The notes beneath the pieces are model-generated. The model ran no database searches and was not told the origin of the DNA. It worked only from the letters and a program-made list of their open reading frames with translations. The position numbers were made by a program, and so were the translations under genes. Positions 1-7,046 of a DNA stretch of 17,705 bases are shown here, piece after piece. Location of the stretch: NCBI GenBank assembly GCA_030599705.1, contig JAUVNM010000005.1:1-17705 (forward strand), read 5' to 3'. Positions within the stretch are counted from its first letter, which is position 1. The number at the start of each line of letters is the position of its first letter. Origin of the DNA: Gammaproteobacteria bacterium (GTDB lineage Bacteria; Pseudomonadota; Gammaproteobacteria; UBA9214).

Positions 1-40
1 ACCTGGTTAGGCAAACGATCGTAGACATTATGCATTGACC

Positions 41-82
41 TACCCAACCTCGAAGGACGTGGGTTACCCTTCGGGTTGGGTA
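41..82. repeat. Palindromic repeat, TACCCAACC type
   Basis: An imperfect hairpin. TACCCAACC (41-49) pairs with GGTTGGGTA (74-82), and CGAAGG (51-56) pairs with CCTTCG (68-73), with one unpaired base in the left arm. The loop is about 11 nt. It resembles the intergenic TTGGGTTA-type palindromes common in gammaproteobacteria (recognition from memory). It lies about 80 nt beyond the stop of the leftward operon, so it may help end or stabilise that transcript. No U-tract marks it as a classical terminator. Confidence 0.7.
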
Positions 83-119
83 AGAACCGGCTTGAAGAGC
101 AGAGCCATAATCGAGGAGG

Positions 120-143
120 GTAGGAGCCAGCTTGCTGGCGAAT
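120..143. repeat. Single REP palindrome after the sdh-operon tail
   Basis: The sequence starts GTAGGAGCC and contains a perfect hairpin, GCCAGC-TT-GCTGGC (126-139), followed by GAA. This is the layout of Pseudomonas-type REPs: a GTAGGAGC head, a 6-bp stem, a TT loop and a CGAA-like tail. It sits about 20 nt past the stop codon of the binding-protein gene. It belongs to the same family as the repeats at 1651, 9747, 9832 and 17516, but has a different stem sequence. Confidence 0.75.
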
Positions 144-161
144 ACAGTGATCGTGCAGCTG

Positions 162-1718
162 TTATTTGTGGGTGTGTTGCACAAACTTTAAGCCGTCATA
201 GTTACCGTCGCCGGCCAGCCGGTAACCGGTGATCGTGTCGCGTGCGGCGACAAAATGGTCTTCGTACCACAGGGGCACATATGGCAGCAGCTCCAGCAGC
301 CGCGCCTGTACTGCGCGGTAGGCATCTGCCTGCCCGTTCAGCGTCGATGCAGTTTCGGCGGCCTCAATCAACGCATCCACCCGGGCATCGGCCAGTCGGC
401 CGCGATTGGCGCCCTCCGGTGGCAGTGAGTGGCTATGAAACGCATAGCGAAAAATGTCCGGTGTTTTGATGCCGACCCAGGCGAGGCTGTACATCTGGAA
501 GCGCCCGGCCTTGATGTCACCGTAGAAGGTCCCCCAGTCATAACTCGACAGGGTCATGTCGATGCCGATGTCCGCCAGTTGCTGCTGAATGACAGTGGCA
601 ATGCGGATGCGCAGCGGGTCGGTCGAGGTCTTGTACTGCAGTTGCAGGGGGTTGTCAGCAGTGTAGCCCGCCTGTGCCAGCAGTCGCCGGGCGCGCTCCG
701 GGTCATAGTCTAACGGGACCAGCGCCGGGTTGCCGGCCCAGTGGTTCGGCGGCAGCAAGGTGGCCGCGGTCCGGGCATGCCCGCCCAGCAGGTGGTCGAT
801 AATGGCCTGGCGGTTAATTGCGTGCGCAATGACTGCGCGGATATCGGGGCGACCGGTGAGCGGGTCCCGCAGGTTGAAACCGAGGTAGGAGAAATTGTTG
901 CCGGGCCGGTAGCTGACGGTGATGTCCGCCTGCTGTCCGAGGTAATCGATCATTTCCGCCGACAGGTCATTCTGCAACAGATCGAGTTCACCGCGCAGCA
1001 GTTTGAGGACCCGTACCGTGGGGTCCCCGACGCGCAGGAACTCCACCAGCTGCCCGTCTGACTGGCGCGTCAGCTGTAACCGCCCCGGTTCCGGCCATGC
1101 ACTGAGCCGGAAGGCGCCACTGCCCAGTGGGTCCCGGTGCAGGGGATGATCCTTCTCGATGGCCGCGGCCGGGACGATGCCGATGACCAGGTAGCCGGGG
1201 AACAGCGGGTCCGGCCGCTCGATATGGAAATCCAGGGTGTCTACATCAATCACCTCGATACGTTTGATCAGTCGCAGCGCACTGCGGTGCGGTGAGGCAT
1301 TCGCGGGATCGAGGATAAACCGGTAGGTCGCCGCGACATCACGGGCGGTCAGCGGCACGCCGTTGTGGAACGGGTTGCGCCCGGTCTTGAGGGTGAAGCG
1401 GTAATGCCGGGGCGTGAGTACCGCCCACGTGGCCAACGCCGGTAACGGCCGTATGTTCTCGTCGAAATCCACCAGCCGCTGGTACAGCAGACGGTTGATG
1501 CGCGCCGAGGTGGCATCGGTGGCGAAGCGCGGATCGAGATTGGTCGGGCTGCTGGCCAGGCCAAAGCGGATGACATCATCCGGTGGCTGGGTGCAGGCGG
1601 AAAGCGCTAAGGCAATTGTTGCAAGAAGAATTATACAGAACAGGCATGACTGTAGGAGCGAGCTTGCTCGCGAACGGTTCGCGGCCAAGGCCGCTCCTAC
1701 AATTTTCATGCAGTTCAT
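162..1718 (-). CDS. Peptide-type ABC transporter substrate-binding lipoprotein
   Basis: A solute-binding protein of the OppA/DppA class (SBP_bac_5), 518 aa, expected to capture peptides or similar ligands outside the inner membrane for an ABC importer. The N terminus is a lipoprotein signal: a hydrophobic stretch at about residues 26-39 and lipobox LSAC with Cys42 as the lipidated residue. The mature part opens with the typical family beginning (FGLASSPTNLDPRFATD) and is of normal length. No permease or ATPase gene lies beside it. It is the last gene of the sdh operon, and its ATG overlaps the ygfX stop (ATGA, 1715-1718), which suggests translational coupling. Residues 7-23 are encoded by a REP pair (1651-1701) that is 51 bp long and in frame. 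Without it the product would begin MNCMKMSCLFCIILL, a normal short signal peptide. A second ATG at 1709 and a CTG after the REP are alternative starts. The ligand is unknown. Confidence 0.88.
   Translation of the reverse strand: MNCMKIVGAALAANRSRASSLLQSCLFCIILLATIALALSACTQPPDDVIRFGLASSPTNLDPRFATDATSARINRLLYQRLVDFDENIRPLPALATWAVLTPRHYRFTLKTGRNPFHNGVPLTARDVAATYRFILDPANASPHRSALRLIKRIEVIDVDTLDFHIERPDPLFPGYLVIGIVPAAAIEKDHPLHRDPLGSGAFRLSAWPEPGRLQLTRQSDGQLVEFLRVGDPTVRVLKLLRGELDLLQNDLSAEMIDYLGQQADITVSYRPGNNFSYLGFNLRDPLTGRPDIRAVIAHAINRQAIIDHLLGGHARTAATLLPPNHWAGNPALVPLDYDPERARRLLAQAGYTADNPLQLQYKTSTDPLRIRIATVIQQQLADIGIDMTLSSYDWGTFYGDIKAGRFQMYSLAWVGIKTPDIFRYAFHSHSLPPEGANRGRLADARVDALIEAAETASTLNGQADAYRAVQARLLELLPYVPLWYEDHFVAARDTITGYRLAGDGNYDGLKFVQHTHK
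1651..1701. repeat. REP pair (REPIN-like) inside a coding sequence
   Basis: Two inverted 24-bp REPs separated by only CGG. The left one contains GCGAGC-TT-GCTCGC and the right one GCGGCC-AA-GGCCGC. The outer ends TGTAGGAGC and GCTCCTACA are perfect complements. Total length is 51 bp (17 codons), so it keeps the reading frame of the lipoprotein gene it interrupts on the minus strand. Confidence 0.85.
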
Positions 1719-2188
1719 GTAGCCGCAGGACAGGAAAGCTGTTTGATTTCGATCAACAGGCGTACCCGCAGTTTGCGGAATATTTCCGGGTCCAGCCGGT
1801 CGGTCACGAGCACCACGCTGTATGACTGCCGCCAGGTGTTCCGGAAACGCAGGATGACCAGCCGCGGGTGAATGAACACGCGTGGTTGCAGAGAGGTATG
1901 CAGCATTGTGCCGTCCTGCCGGGTGAGCTGCCAGTCATTAGCATCACCCCAGCGCAGGCTGCGGACGGCCGCCGGGTGGGTCAGTAACACCTGGGTGCGC
2001 CAGGCCTTGATGAAACTCCAGGTAACGGCCAATGCAATGGCAGCCGTCACCGGCAGGGGCAGCCCCGTGAACGGCAGCACCAGCAAGGCGTTGCCGTGGA
2101 CCATGGCAACGAACAACCCGAGCTGGCGTGACTCGCGTGGTTCAAGAGACAGCGGCGTGGCGTATTTCCTGGACAATGTGTGCGACAT
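1715..2188 (-). CDS. ygfX: YgfX (CptA-like) membrane protein, SdhE partner
   Basis: A 157-aa protein assigned to the YgfX/CptA family mainly by position directly after sdhE, as in E. coli, and by architecture. A cytoplasmic N terminus is followed by two close membrane segments (about residues 23-40 and 45-62, with HGNALLVLPFTGLPLPV), a charged linker, and a soluble C-terminal half ending in a segment like the E. coli one (DRLDPEIFRKLRVRLL). E. coli YgfX has been described as the toxin-like partner of YgfY/SdhE affecting the cytoskeleton, and as an inner-membrane partner of SdhE. Which role applies here is unknown. The gene overlaps the 3' end of sdhE by 47 nt. The only in-frame alternative before the first helix is TTG at 2176, and neither start has a clear Shine-Dalgarno sequence. 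Its stop overlaps the next start as ATGA. Confidence 0.75.
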   Translation of the reverse strand: MSHTLSRKYATPLSLEPRESRQLGLFVAMVHGNALLVLPFTGLPLPVTAAIALAVTWSFIKAWRTQVLLTHPAAVRSLRWGDANDWQLTRQDGTMLHTSLQPRVFIHPRLVILRFRNTWRQSYSVVLVTDRLDPEIFRKLRVRLLIEIKQLSCPAAT

Positions 2189-2402
2189 CCCTGTCGGACG
2201 GGACCATGTGTCCCAGCAGCCATTCTAGCAGGACATTGTCCGGGTATTCGAGCAGCCGGGTGAAGCTATCGATGTCCCCGGTCCCGAGTTGCGGATAGCG
2301 CTGCTCGAGGAACCCGAGCAGCAGTACGTCGAGCTCGCGCATGCCGCGCCGGCATTGCCATGCGAGGCGGTTGCGGGTGATGTTTGAATTGTCTGTCTGC
2401 AT
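2142..2402 (-). CDS. sdhE: SdhE, FAD assembly factor for succinate dehydrogenase
   Basis: A small helical cytoplasmic protein (86 aa, close to the 88 aa of E. coli SdhE/YgfY) that binds SdhA and promotes covalent FAD attachment. The family signature is plain: WQCRRGMRELD at about residues 15-25 contains the RGxxE motif required for flavinylation, followed by FLEQRYPQL and the acidic EYPDNVLLEWLLGH segment. It sits in the sdh operon just downstream of its client subunits, separated from sdhB by a 204-nt gap that holds an inverted repeat pair. No strong Shine-Dalgarno sequence precedes the ATG, where the leader is AT-rich. Translation runs into ygfX by a 47-nt overlap. The identification is firm. 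Confidence 0.93.
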   Translation of the reverse strand: MQTDNSNITRNRLAWQCRRGMRELDVLLLGFLEQRYPQLGTGDIDSFTRLLEYPDNVLLEWLLGHMVPSDRDVAHIVQEIRHAAVS

Positions 2403-2431
2403 GTTATATGGAACTGTATATAAAACAGAAT

Positions 2432-2562
2432 GTCATTCCCGCGAAGGCGGGAATCCATGAACACCGCGTCCATATACCATCCAGTTCATCTCCGGTAACC
2501 ATCAATATTTTTGGTATGTTTTTATACCAGTGTTAATGGATCCCCGCCTTCGCGGGGATGAC
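2432..2562. repeat. Facing pair of GTCATTCCCGCG-type palindromes
   Basis: Two inverted copies of the widespread proteobacterial repeat whose core is CCCGCxxxGGCGGG. Copy 1 (2432-2458) begins GTCATTCCCGCGAAGGCGGG. Copy 2 (2537-2562) reads in the opposite direction and ends CCTTCGCGGGGATGAC. Each copy is a hairpin, and together they form a larger inverted repeat with about 78 nt between them. They lie in the sdhB-sdhE gap inside the sdh operon, where they could trim or stabilise the long mRNA. The rest of the gap (2403-2606) is AT-rich and shows no gene. Confidence 0.85.
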
Positions 2563-2606
2563 TGCTATATATCTTACATTTATTTCAGACATCTACCTTG
2601 TATTTC

Positions 2607-3308
2607 CTACATCGATCTTTTGACCATCAACTCCTTGATGCGGCCGATGGCGCGCGTCGGGTTCAGCCCCTTGGGACAGACTTCCACGCAGTTCATGATG
2701 GTGTGGCAGCGGAACAGTTTGAACGGTCCCTCGAGGTTGGCAAGGCGCTCGTCCGTCGCCTGGTCGCGGCTGTCGGCGAGGAAGCGCCAGGACTGCAACA
2801 GGGCGGCCGGTCCCAGGAACTTGTCCGGGTTCCACCAGAACGACGGGCACGCGGTGGAACAGCAGGCACACAGGATGCATTCATACAGGCCGTCGAGCTG
2901 TGCACGCTGCTCCGGGGTCTGGCGCCGCTCCACCTCGGGGACCGGGTCCTTGTTGATGAGCCAGGGATTGACCGCCCGGTACTGCTGGTAGAACTGTTCG
3001 AGATCGACAATCAGGTCGCGGACCACCGGCAGGCCCGGTAGCGGGCGCACTGCAACCGGCGTCTTGAGTGCGGCCAGTGGCGTGATGCAGGCCAGCCCGT
3101 TGCGGCCATTGATGTTCATGCCATCGGAACCGCACACGCCCTCGCCGCAGGAGCGGCGGAAACTCAGGGACTCGTCCTGTGCCTTCAGCAGCAGCAGGGC
3201 ATCCAGCAGCATCATTCCCGGCGTGACCTGGTTGTCATCGAGTTCCATGGCCTGCATGGCCGGTGCCGTGTCGGTGTCGGGGTTATAGCGGTAGATGGAG
3301 AATTTCAT
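2607..3308 (-). CDS. sdhB: Succinate dehydrogenase iron-sulfur subunit SdhB
   Basis: The electron-transfer subunit of complex II, carrying [2Fe-2S], [4Fe-4S] and [3Fe-4S] clusters between the SdhA flavin and the membrane quinone site. At 233 aa it is close to E. coli SdhB (238). The plant-type ferredoxin motif is CGEGVCGSDG with Cys54, Cys59, Asp62 and Cys74; the Asp in the third ligand position is the same as in E. coli. The bacterial ferredoxin part has CILCACCSTACP (Cys144, 147, 150, 154) and later CHTIMNCVEVCPKGLNP. The ATG at 3308 was chosen because it gives the expected start MKFSIYRYNP, has GGGA 7 nt upstream, and lies 10 nt after the sdhA stop. A longer in-frame reading (to 3524) would run back into sdhA and is not real. 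Fourth gene of the operon. Confidence 0.96.
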   Translation of the reverse strand: MKFSIYRYNPDTDTAPAMQAMELDDNQVTPGMMLLDALLLLKAQDESLSFRRSCGEGVCGSDGMNINGRNGLACITPLAALKTPVAVRPLPGLPVVRDLIVDLEQFYQQYRAVNPWLINKDPVPEVERRQTPEQRAQLDGLYECILCACCSTACPSFWWNPDKFLGPAALLQSWRFLADSRDQATDERLANLEGPFKLFRCHTIMNCVEVCPKGLNPTRAIGRIKELMVKRSM

Positions 3309-3318
3309 GGCAGTGTCC

Positions 3319-5082
3319 CTAGTACACTCGCTCTTTCGGCGGAAAGCTGTCGACGGTAATCGGCCTGGTGCGCACCGGCTTGTAGTCCACCGTGCGCGTA
3401 TCCCGGTGATACAGGCTGTGGCGCAGCCACTGTACGTCATCGCGCTCCGGATAGTCGATGCGCGAATGCGCGCCACGGCTTTCCTTGCGCTGCAGGGCCG
3501 AGGCCACCGTGGCCAGCGCCACATCCATCAGGTTTTCCAGCTCCAGTGCCTCGATGCGCGCGGTATTGAATATCTTGCTGTGATCGGTCAGGCGCACGTC
3601 GCCCATGCGCCCGGACAGCGCCGTGACCTTGTCGAGCCCGTCCTGCATGACTTCCTCGGTGCGAAATACCCCGCAATTTTCTTCCATGATCTGTGCAAGC
3701 TCGGTGCGCAGGTGGTCCACGGTTTCCCCGTCGCCCTGTTGCTCCCAGCGCGCCAGGCGCGCCAGTGCCGGGTCGGCGCCGTCTGTCGGGCAGGGTTTGT
3801 GATAACGGTTTTCATGCAGGTAGTCGACGATGTGGTTCGCTGCCGCGCGCCCGAACACCAGGATGTCCAGCAGGGAGTTCCCACCGAGGCGGTTTGCCCC
3901 GTGTACGGAGACACAGGCGCACTCCCCGGCGGCATACAGTCCGGGGACCGGCTCCTCCGGGCCGTGCTGTAACGGTACAATCACCTGACCGAAACGGTTC
4001 GTCGGAATGCCGCCCATGGTGTAATGCGCGGTCGGGGCCACCGGGATCGGGCTCTCGGCCGGGTCGGTGCCGAGAAAGGTGCGCACCATGTCGCAGATGC
4101 CGGGCAGGCGCTGGTGGACGGTTTCCGCACCGAGGTGATCCACCTTCAATAACACGTGATCCCGGTGTTCACCGCAGCCACGCCCCTCCCTGACTTCCGT
4201 GGCGATGGCGCGGCTGACGACATCGCGGCTGGCGAGGTCCTTCGCGTTCGGCGCATAGTGTTCCATGAAGCGTTCGCCGTCGGCATTCACCAGGTAGCCG
4301 CCCTCCCCGCGCACGGCCTCGGAGATCAGCATGCCCTTGCCGGCAATACCGGTCGGGTGGAACTGAAAGAACTCCATGTCCTGCAACGGGATGCCGGCCC
4401 GCAGGGCCATGGCCATGCCGTCACCGGTATTGATCAGCGCGTTGGTATTGGTGCGGAACAGCTGACCGGCGCCGCCGGTGGCCAGCAGCGTGGTCTTGGC
4501 CTCGATCAGCAGCAGTTCGCTGTTGGCGATGTTCATCACCACCGCGCCCAGCAGGTAGCCCTCGTGGTCTTTTATCAGGTCGATGGCGAAGTATTCATCG
4601 AAGAAGTGGGTCCTGGCACGGATGTTCTGCTGGTACAGCGACTGCAGGATTGCATGACCGGTCCGGTCCGCCGCGGCACAGGTGCGCGCTGCCTGTTCCC
4701 CGCCAAAGTTCATGCTCTGGCCGCCAAACTGGCGCTGGTAGATGCGGCCGTCATCGAGCCGCGAGAACGGCACGCCAAAATGCTCCAGTTCATACACGGC
4801 CTGCGGCGCCGCACGGCACATGTATTCGATGGCGTCCTGGTCACCGAGGTAATCACTTCCCTTGACGGTATCGAACATGTGCCAGTGCCAGTTGTCGGGA
4901 CGCACATTCGCCAGGGCCGCGTTGACCCCGCCCTGTGCGGCGACGGTATGCGAGCGCGTCGGAAACACCTTGGAGACCACCGCCACGTGGGCATCGGCAC
5001 TGGAGAGATGCAGGGCGGCACGCAGTCCTCCGCCACCGGCGCCGATGATGAGGGTATCGAATCTGCGACGGGCAATTTCCAT
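3319..5082 (-). CDS. sdhA: Succinate dehydrogenase flavoprotein subunit SdhA
   Basis: The catalytic subunit of complex II, which oxidises succinate to fumarate on the cytoplasmic face of the inner membrane. It is 587 aa, the usual length. The FAD-binding Rossmann motif GAGGGGLRAA lies at residues 14-23. RSHTVAAQGG contains His45, the covalent FAD attachment residue (same number as in E. coli). Active-site segments include HPTGIAGKG, RGEGGYLVN and HYTMGGIPTN. The C terminus is typical, with RDDVQWLRHS followed by RPITVDSFPPKERVY. The start lies 4 nt after the sdhD stop with a GGGA-type ribosome site inside the sdhD end, so the two are probably translationally coupled. Nothing is missing. Covalent FAD loading is expected to use SdhE, encoded downstream in the same operon. 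Confidence 0.97.
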   Translation of the reverse strand: MEIARRRFDTLIIGAGGGGLRAALHLSSADAHVAVVSKVFPTRSHTVAAQGGVNAALANVRPDNWHWHMFDTVKGSDYLGDQDAIEYMCRAAPQAVYELEHFGVPFSRLDDGRIYQRQFGGQSMNFGGEQAARTCAAADRTGHAILQSLYQQNIRARTHFFDEYFAIDLIKDHEGYLLGAVVMNIANSELLLIEAKTTLLATGGAGQLFRTNTNALINTGDGMAMALRAGIPLQDMEFFQFHPTGIAGKGMLISEAVRGEGGYLVNADGERFMEHYAPNAKDLASRDVVSRAIATEVREGRGCGEHRDHVLLKVDHLGAETVHQRLPGICDMVRTFLGTDPAESPIPVAPTAHYTMGGIPTNRFGQVIVPLQHGPEEPVPGLYAAGECACVSVHGANRLGGNSLLDILVFGRAAANHIVDYLHENRYHKPCPTDGADPALARLARWEQQGDGETVDHLRTELAQIMEENCGVFRTEEVMQDGLDKVTALSGRMGDVRLTDHSKIFNTARIEALELENLMDVALATVASALQRKESRGAHSRIDYPERDDVQWLRHSLYHRDTRTVDYKPVRTRPITVDSFPPKERVY

Positions 5083-5086
5083 GCGG

Positions 5087-5425
5087 CTATCCCGAGGTCA
5101 CCATGAGTACGCGCAGCGCCCACAGGCCGCAGCCGCCGAGGACCAGGGCGATCAGGGTGAGCAGCACAAGCCGCAGGCCGAGGTTCTTGATGTAATCGAG
5201 GATGACATCACGCATGCCGACCCAGGCATGGGCCAGCAGTGCGAGGAGGAAGCCGGCACCGGCGACGCGCATGACCGGGTGGGTGATCCAGGCATGCCAT
5301 GCCGGCGCGGTCCATGGCTGCCCCAGTAACCATTGTGCGCCAAAGTAAACCAGGAACACGCCGAGATAGACGGCGCTGATGCGCTGTAGCATCCAGGCAC
5401 GCAGTCCGTGCGTGTGCCCGGTCAC
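5087..5425 (-). CDS. sdhD: Succinate dehydrogenase membrane anchor subunit SdhD
   Basis: A 112-aa protein with three membrane helices (about residues 16-35, 50-71 and 83-108) that anchors SdhAB and shares heme b and the quinone site with SdhC. HAWVGMRDVILDYIK carries His66, the expected heme ligand, with Asp77 and Tyr78 at the same spacing as E. coli His71, Asp82 and Tyr83. The N-terminal LQRISAVYLG is the family's usual opening. No ATG fits. The GTG at 5425 overlaps the sdhC stop as GTGA, gives a product of normal size and has GGGGTGG just upstream. A GTG 9 nt further upstream is possible. Second gene of the operon. Confidence 0.9.
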   Translation of the reverse strand: MTGHTHGLRAWMLQRISAVYLGVFLVYFGAQWLLGQPWTAPAWHAWITHPVMRVAGAGFLLALLAHAWVGMRDVILDYIKNLGLRLVLLTLIALVLGGCGLWALRVLMVTSG

Positions 5426-5802
5426 AGGATCCACCCCACGTAAGCGAGCGTCAGCAGTGCTGCACTGATGTTCACGAACCAGGCGCTGGTACGGGCACCC
5501 GGCAGGGTCACGCCGATCTCGATATCGATCAGGAGAAACCGGATACCGGCCAGCAGGTGGTGCAGCAGGGACCATGCGATGGCGACTGATCCTGCCTTGA
5601 TCCAGCCGCATTGCAGCCATTCCCTGGCGTGCTCAAACCCGGCAGGGCCTTGCAGTGACAAATCCAGCAGGTAGACCAGCAACGGCAGGGACAGAAACAG
5701 GAAGACACCGGACATTCGATGCGCAATGGAGGTGATGGCCCCTGCCGGAAAGCGTATCCGGAATAAATTGAGGTAAACAGGTGCGGTTCGTTGGCTCGGC
5801 AT
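5422..5802 (-). CDS. sdhC: Succinate dehydrogenase cytochrome b556 subunit SdhC
   Basis: First gene of the sdh operon, a 126-aa membrane anchor with three helices (about residues 30-50, 67-88 and 106-124). SIAHRMSG supplies Ser25 and Arg29, equivalent to the E. coli quinone-site Ser27 and Arg31. LLHHLLAGIRFLLID supplies His82 as heme b ligand and Asp93, matching E. coli His84 and Asp95 in spacing. The ATG at 5802 was chosen because MPSQRTAPVYLNLFRIRFP aligns with the short N terminus of the family. The upstream ATG at 5853 would add 17 residues unlike the family and would place a TATAAA box inside the gene. Only a weak ribosome site is visible. The stop overlaps the sdhD start by 4 nt. Confidence 0.92.
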   Translation of the reverse strand: MPSQRTAPVYLNLFRIRFPAGAITSIAHRMSGVFLFLSLPLLVYLLDLSLQGPAGFEHAREWLQCGWIKAGSVAIAWSLLHHLLAGIRFLLIDIEIGVTLPGARTSAWFVNISAALLTLAYVGWIL

Positions 5803-5826
5803 GACAGGTGGTCGATTTTGTGTGCT

Positions 5827-5832
5827 TTTATA
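5827..5832 (-). promoter_or_regulatory. Possible -10 box of the sdhCDAB operon
   Basis: TATAAA on the minus strand, 25 nt upstream of the sdhC ATG at 5802, which would give a leader of about 18 nt. No convincing -35 hexamer lies 16-18 nt further up (the bases there read GGTGTT or TGGTGT), so if used this promoter may depend on an activator. Inference from one hexamer only. Confidence 0.3.
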
Positions 5833-5880
5833 CCATTGCCATCGGGGGAACACCAGCCGCCGCGCCCGTCTGAAGGGTTA

Positions 5881-5909
5881 CTGACACATATCAACCGATC
5901 ATCTAGAAT
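5881..5909 (+). promoter_or_regulatory. Sigma-70 type promoter of ygfZ
   Basis: CTGACA (5881-5886), 5 of 6 to the -35 consensus, is followed after exactly 17 nt by TAGAAT (5904-5909), 5 of 6 to the -10 consensus. Transcription would begin near 5916, leaving a leader of about 30 nt before the ATG at 5948. This also argues against the upstream in-frame TTG at 5909 as a start codon. Confidence 0.6.
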
Positions 5910-5947
5910 TGTCACTATGTGCTGAACAGGTCCACCGTGAGCCGATA

Positions 5948-6988
5948 ATGAAAACAGACTGGAAAGCCTTCCTGGTCGATGCCGGGGCAGAATACGCGGG
6001 CGGGCTCGTTGCGAACTATGGCAACCCCGAACAGGAGCAGGAAGTGGTCAACAGCGGCCTGGTGTTTTCCGACCTGGGACACCTGGGCGTGATTGCCGCA
6101 CATGGCAAGGATGTCGAAGCGTTCCTGCAGAACCAGTTCAGCAATGATATTGGCCGGGTTGCAGGGAACATCAGTCAGCTGAATGCCTACTGTACTCCAA
6201 AGGGCCGTATCATCGGTTTGTTCCGCCTGTTCAGGCGCGCTGATACCTTCTACCTGCGCCTGCCGGTGGATACCCTGGACGCCATGCTGCAGCGTTTGCG
6301 CATGTACGTATTACGCGCCGATGTCACGCTGGAGGATGTTAGCGAGAATTTTATCGGGGTCGGTGTCAGCGGTGCCACGGCGCTGCAGGAATTGACGGAT
6401 GCCGTCGGCATGGTCCCGGAAGACATCAACCATGTCACACACCATGGCGACCTGACCATCCTGCGGGTGCCCGGTGCACACCCGCGTTTCGAGGTCTACG
6501 CGACCTCGCTGGAAGCAGCGACCGGTTTGTGGGATACGCTGAATGTCCGCGGTGCACCGGTTGGCCTGGCGGCCTGGCGGCTGACGGAGATCCAGGCCGG
6601 GATACCCACGATCTTCGCGGACACCAGCGGGTTGTTCGTGCCGCAAATGGTCAACCTGCAACTGGTGGACGGACTGGATTTCAGGAAGGGCTGCTATCCC
6701 GGTCAGGAGATCGTGGCGCGCATGCAGTATCTTGGAACACTCAAGCGCCGTATGTATCTCGGGCATATCGATACCAGTGTTGCACCGCGCCCGGCCGCTG
6801 AGCTGTTTACGGCAGACGATAGCAAGCAACCCTCCGGCCGCATAGTCGATGCCCAGCCGCATCCCGACGGCGGTTATGCCGCGCTGGCGGTACTGCAGAT
6901 CACGGCGGCCGCTTCCGGGAGCCTGCATCTCGGCAGCAGCAACGGCCCGGTGTTCACCATTGAAGACCTGCCCTATTCGTTCGAGTAG
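5948..6988 (+). CDS. ygfZ: YgfZ, folate-binding Fe-S cluster maintenance protein
   Basis: A 346-aa protein of the YgfZ/GcvT-fold family. In E. coli it binds folate and keeps certain Fe-S enzymes, including MiaB and succinate dehydrogenase, active under oxidative stress. The diagnostic motif KGCYPGQEIVARMQYLG is present, with the conserved Cys at about residue 249. The N-terminal part (SDLGHLGVIAAHGKDVEAFLQNQFSND) and AYCTPKGRIIGLFRLF are also typical. The ATG at 5948 gives MKTDWKAFL, follows a GTGAG ribosome site and lies below a good promoter. The gene is divergent from sdhC, across about 145 nt, so an Fe-S repair factor sits back to back with an Fe-S client operon. Its TAG stop lies inside a palindromic repeat (6985-7037). 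Confidence 0.93.
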   Translation: MKTDWKAFLVDAGAEYAGGLVANYGNPEQEQEVVNSGLVFSDLGHLGVIAAHGKDVEAFLQNQFSNDIGRVAGNISQLNAYCTPKGRIIGLFRLFRRADTFYLRLPVDTLDAMLQRLRMYVLRADVTLEDVSENFIGVGVSGATALQELTDAVGMVPEDINHVTHHGDLTILRVPGAHPRFEVYATSLEAATGLWDTLNVRGAPVGLAAWRLTEIQAGIPTIFADTSGLFVPQMVNLQLVDGLDFRKGCYPGQEIVARMQYLGTLKRRMYLGHIDTSVAPRPAAELFTADDSKQPSGRIVDAQPHPDGGYAALAVLQITAAASGSLHLGSSNGPVFTIEDLPYSFE

Positions 6989-7037
6989 GACCCGCGCCCC
7001 GCGGGGAAAGGCATTCCCGGCCGGGGGTCGGTCCTAC
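6985..7037. repeat. Palindrome GTAGGACC...GGTCCTAC overlapping the ygfZ stop
   Basis: The outer arms GTAGGACC (6985-6992) and GGTCCTAC (7030-7037) are perfect complements. Inside are CCCCGCGGGG and a GC-rich stretch with CCCGGCCGGG. The TAG in GTAGGA is the ygfZ stop codon. The repeat lies between convergent ygfZ and the gene ending at 7047, so it may act as a two-way transcript end. It is related in layout, though not closely in sequence, to the GTAGGAGC repeats. Confidence 0.65.
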
Positions 7038-7046
7038 CGTTCATAA

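Noticed and set aside
162..1718. The binding lipoprotein as part of a local transporter operon
   Set aside because: No permease or ATPase gene flanks it; the Yej-type operon has its own binding protein and is about 8 kb away.
3309..3524. N-terminal extension of sdhB by 72 codons
   Set aside because: It lies wholly within sdhA in another frame, has unlikely composition, and the ATG at 3308 fits the family and has a ribosome site.
4156..5106. Long plus-strand open frame (316 codons) opposite sdhA
   Set aside because: It is the antisense shadow of a firmly identified gene in GC-rich DNA and shows no domain or ribosome site.
5909..5947. TTG start 13 codons upstream of the chosen ygfZ ATG
   Set aside because: The TTG begins on the last base of a good -10 box, so it would precede the transcript start.
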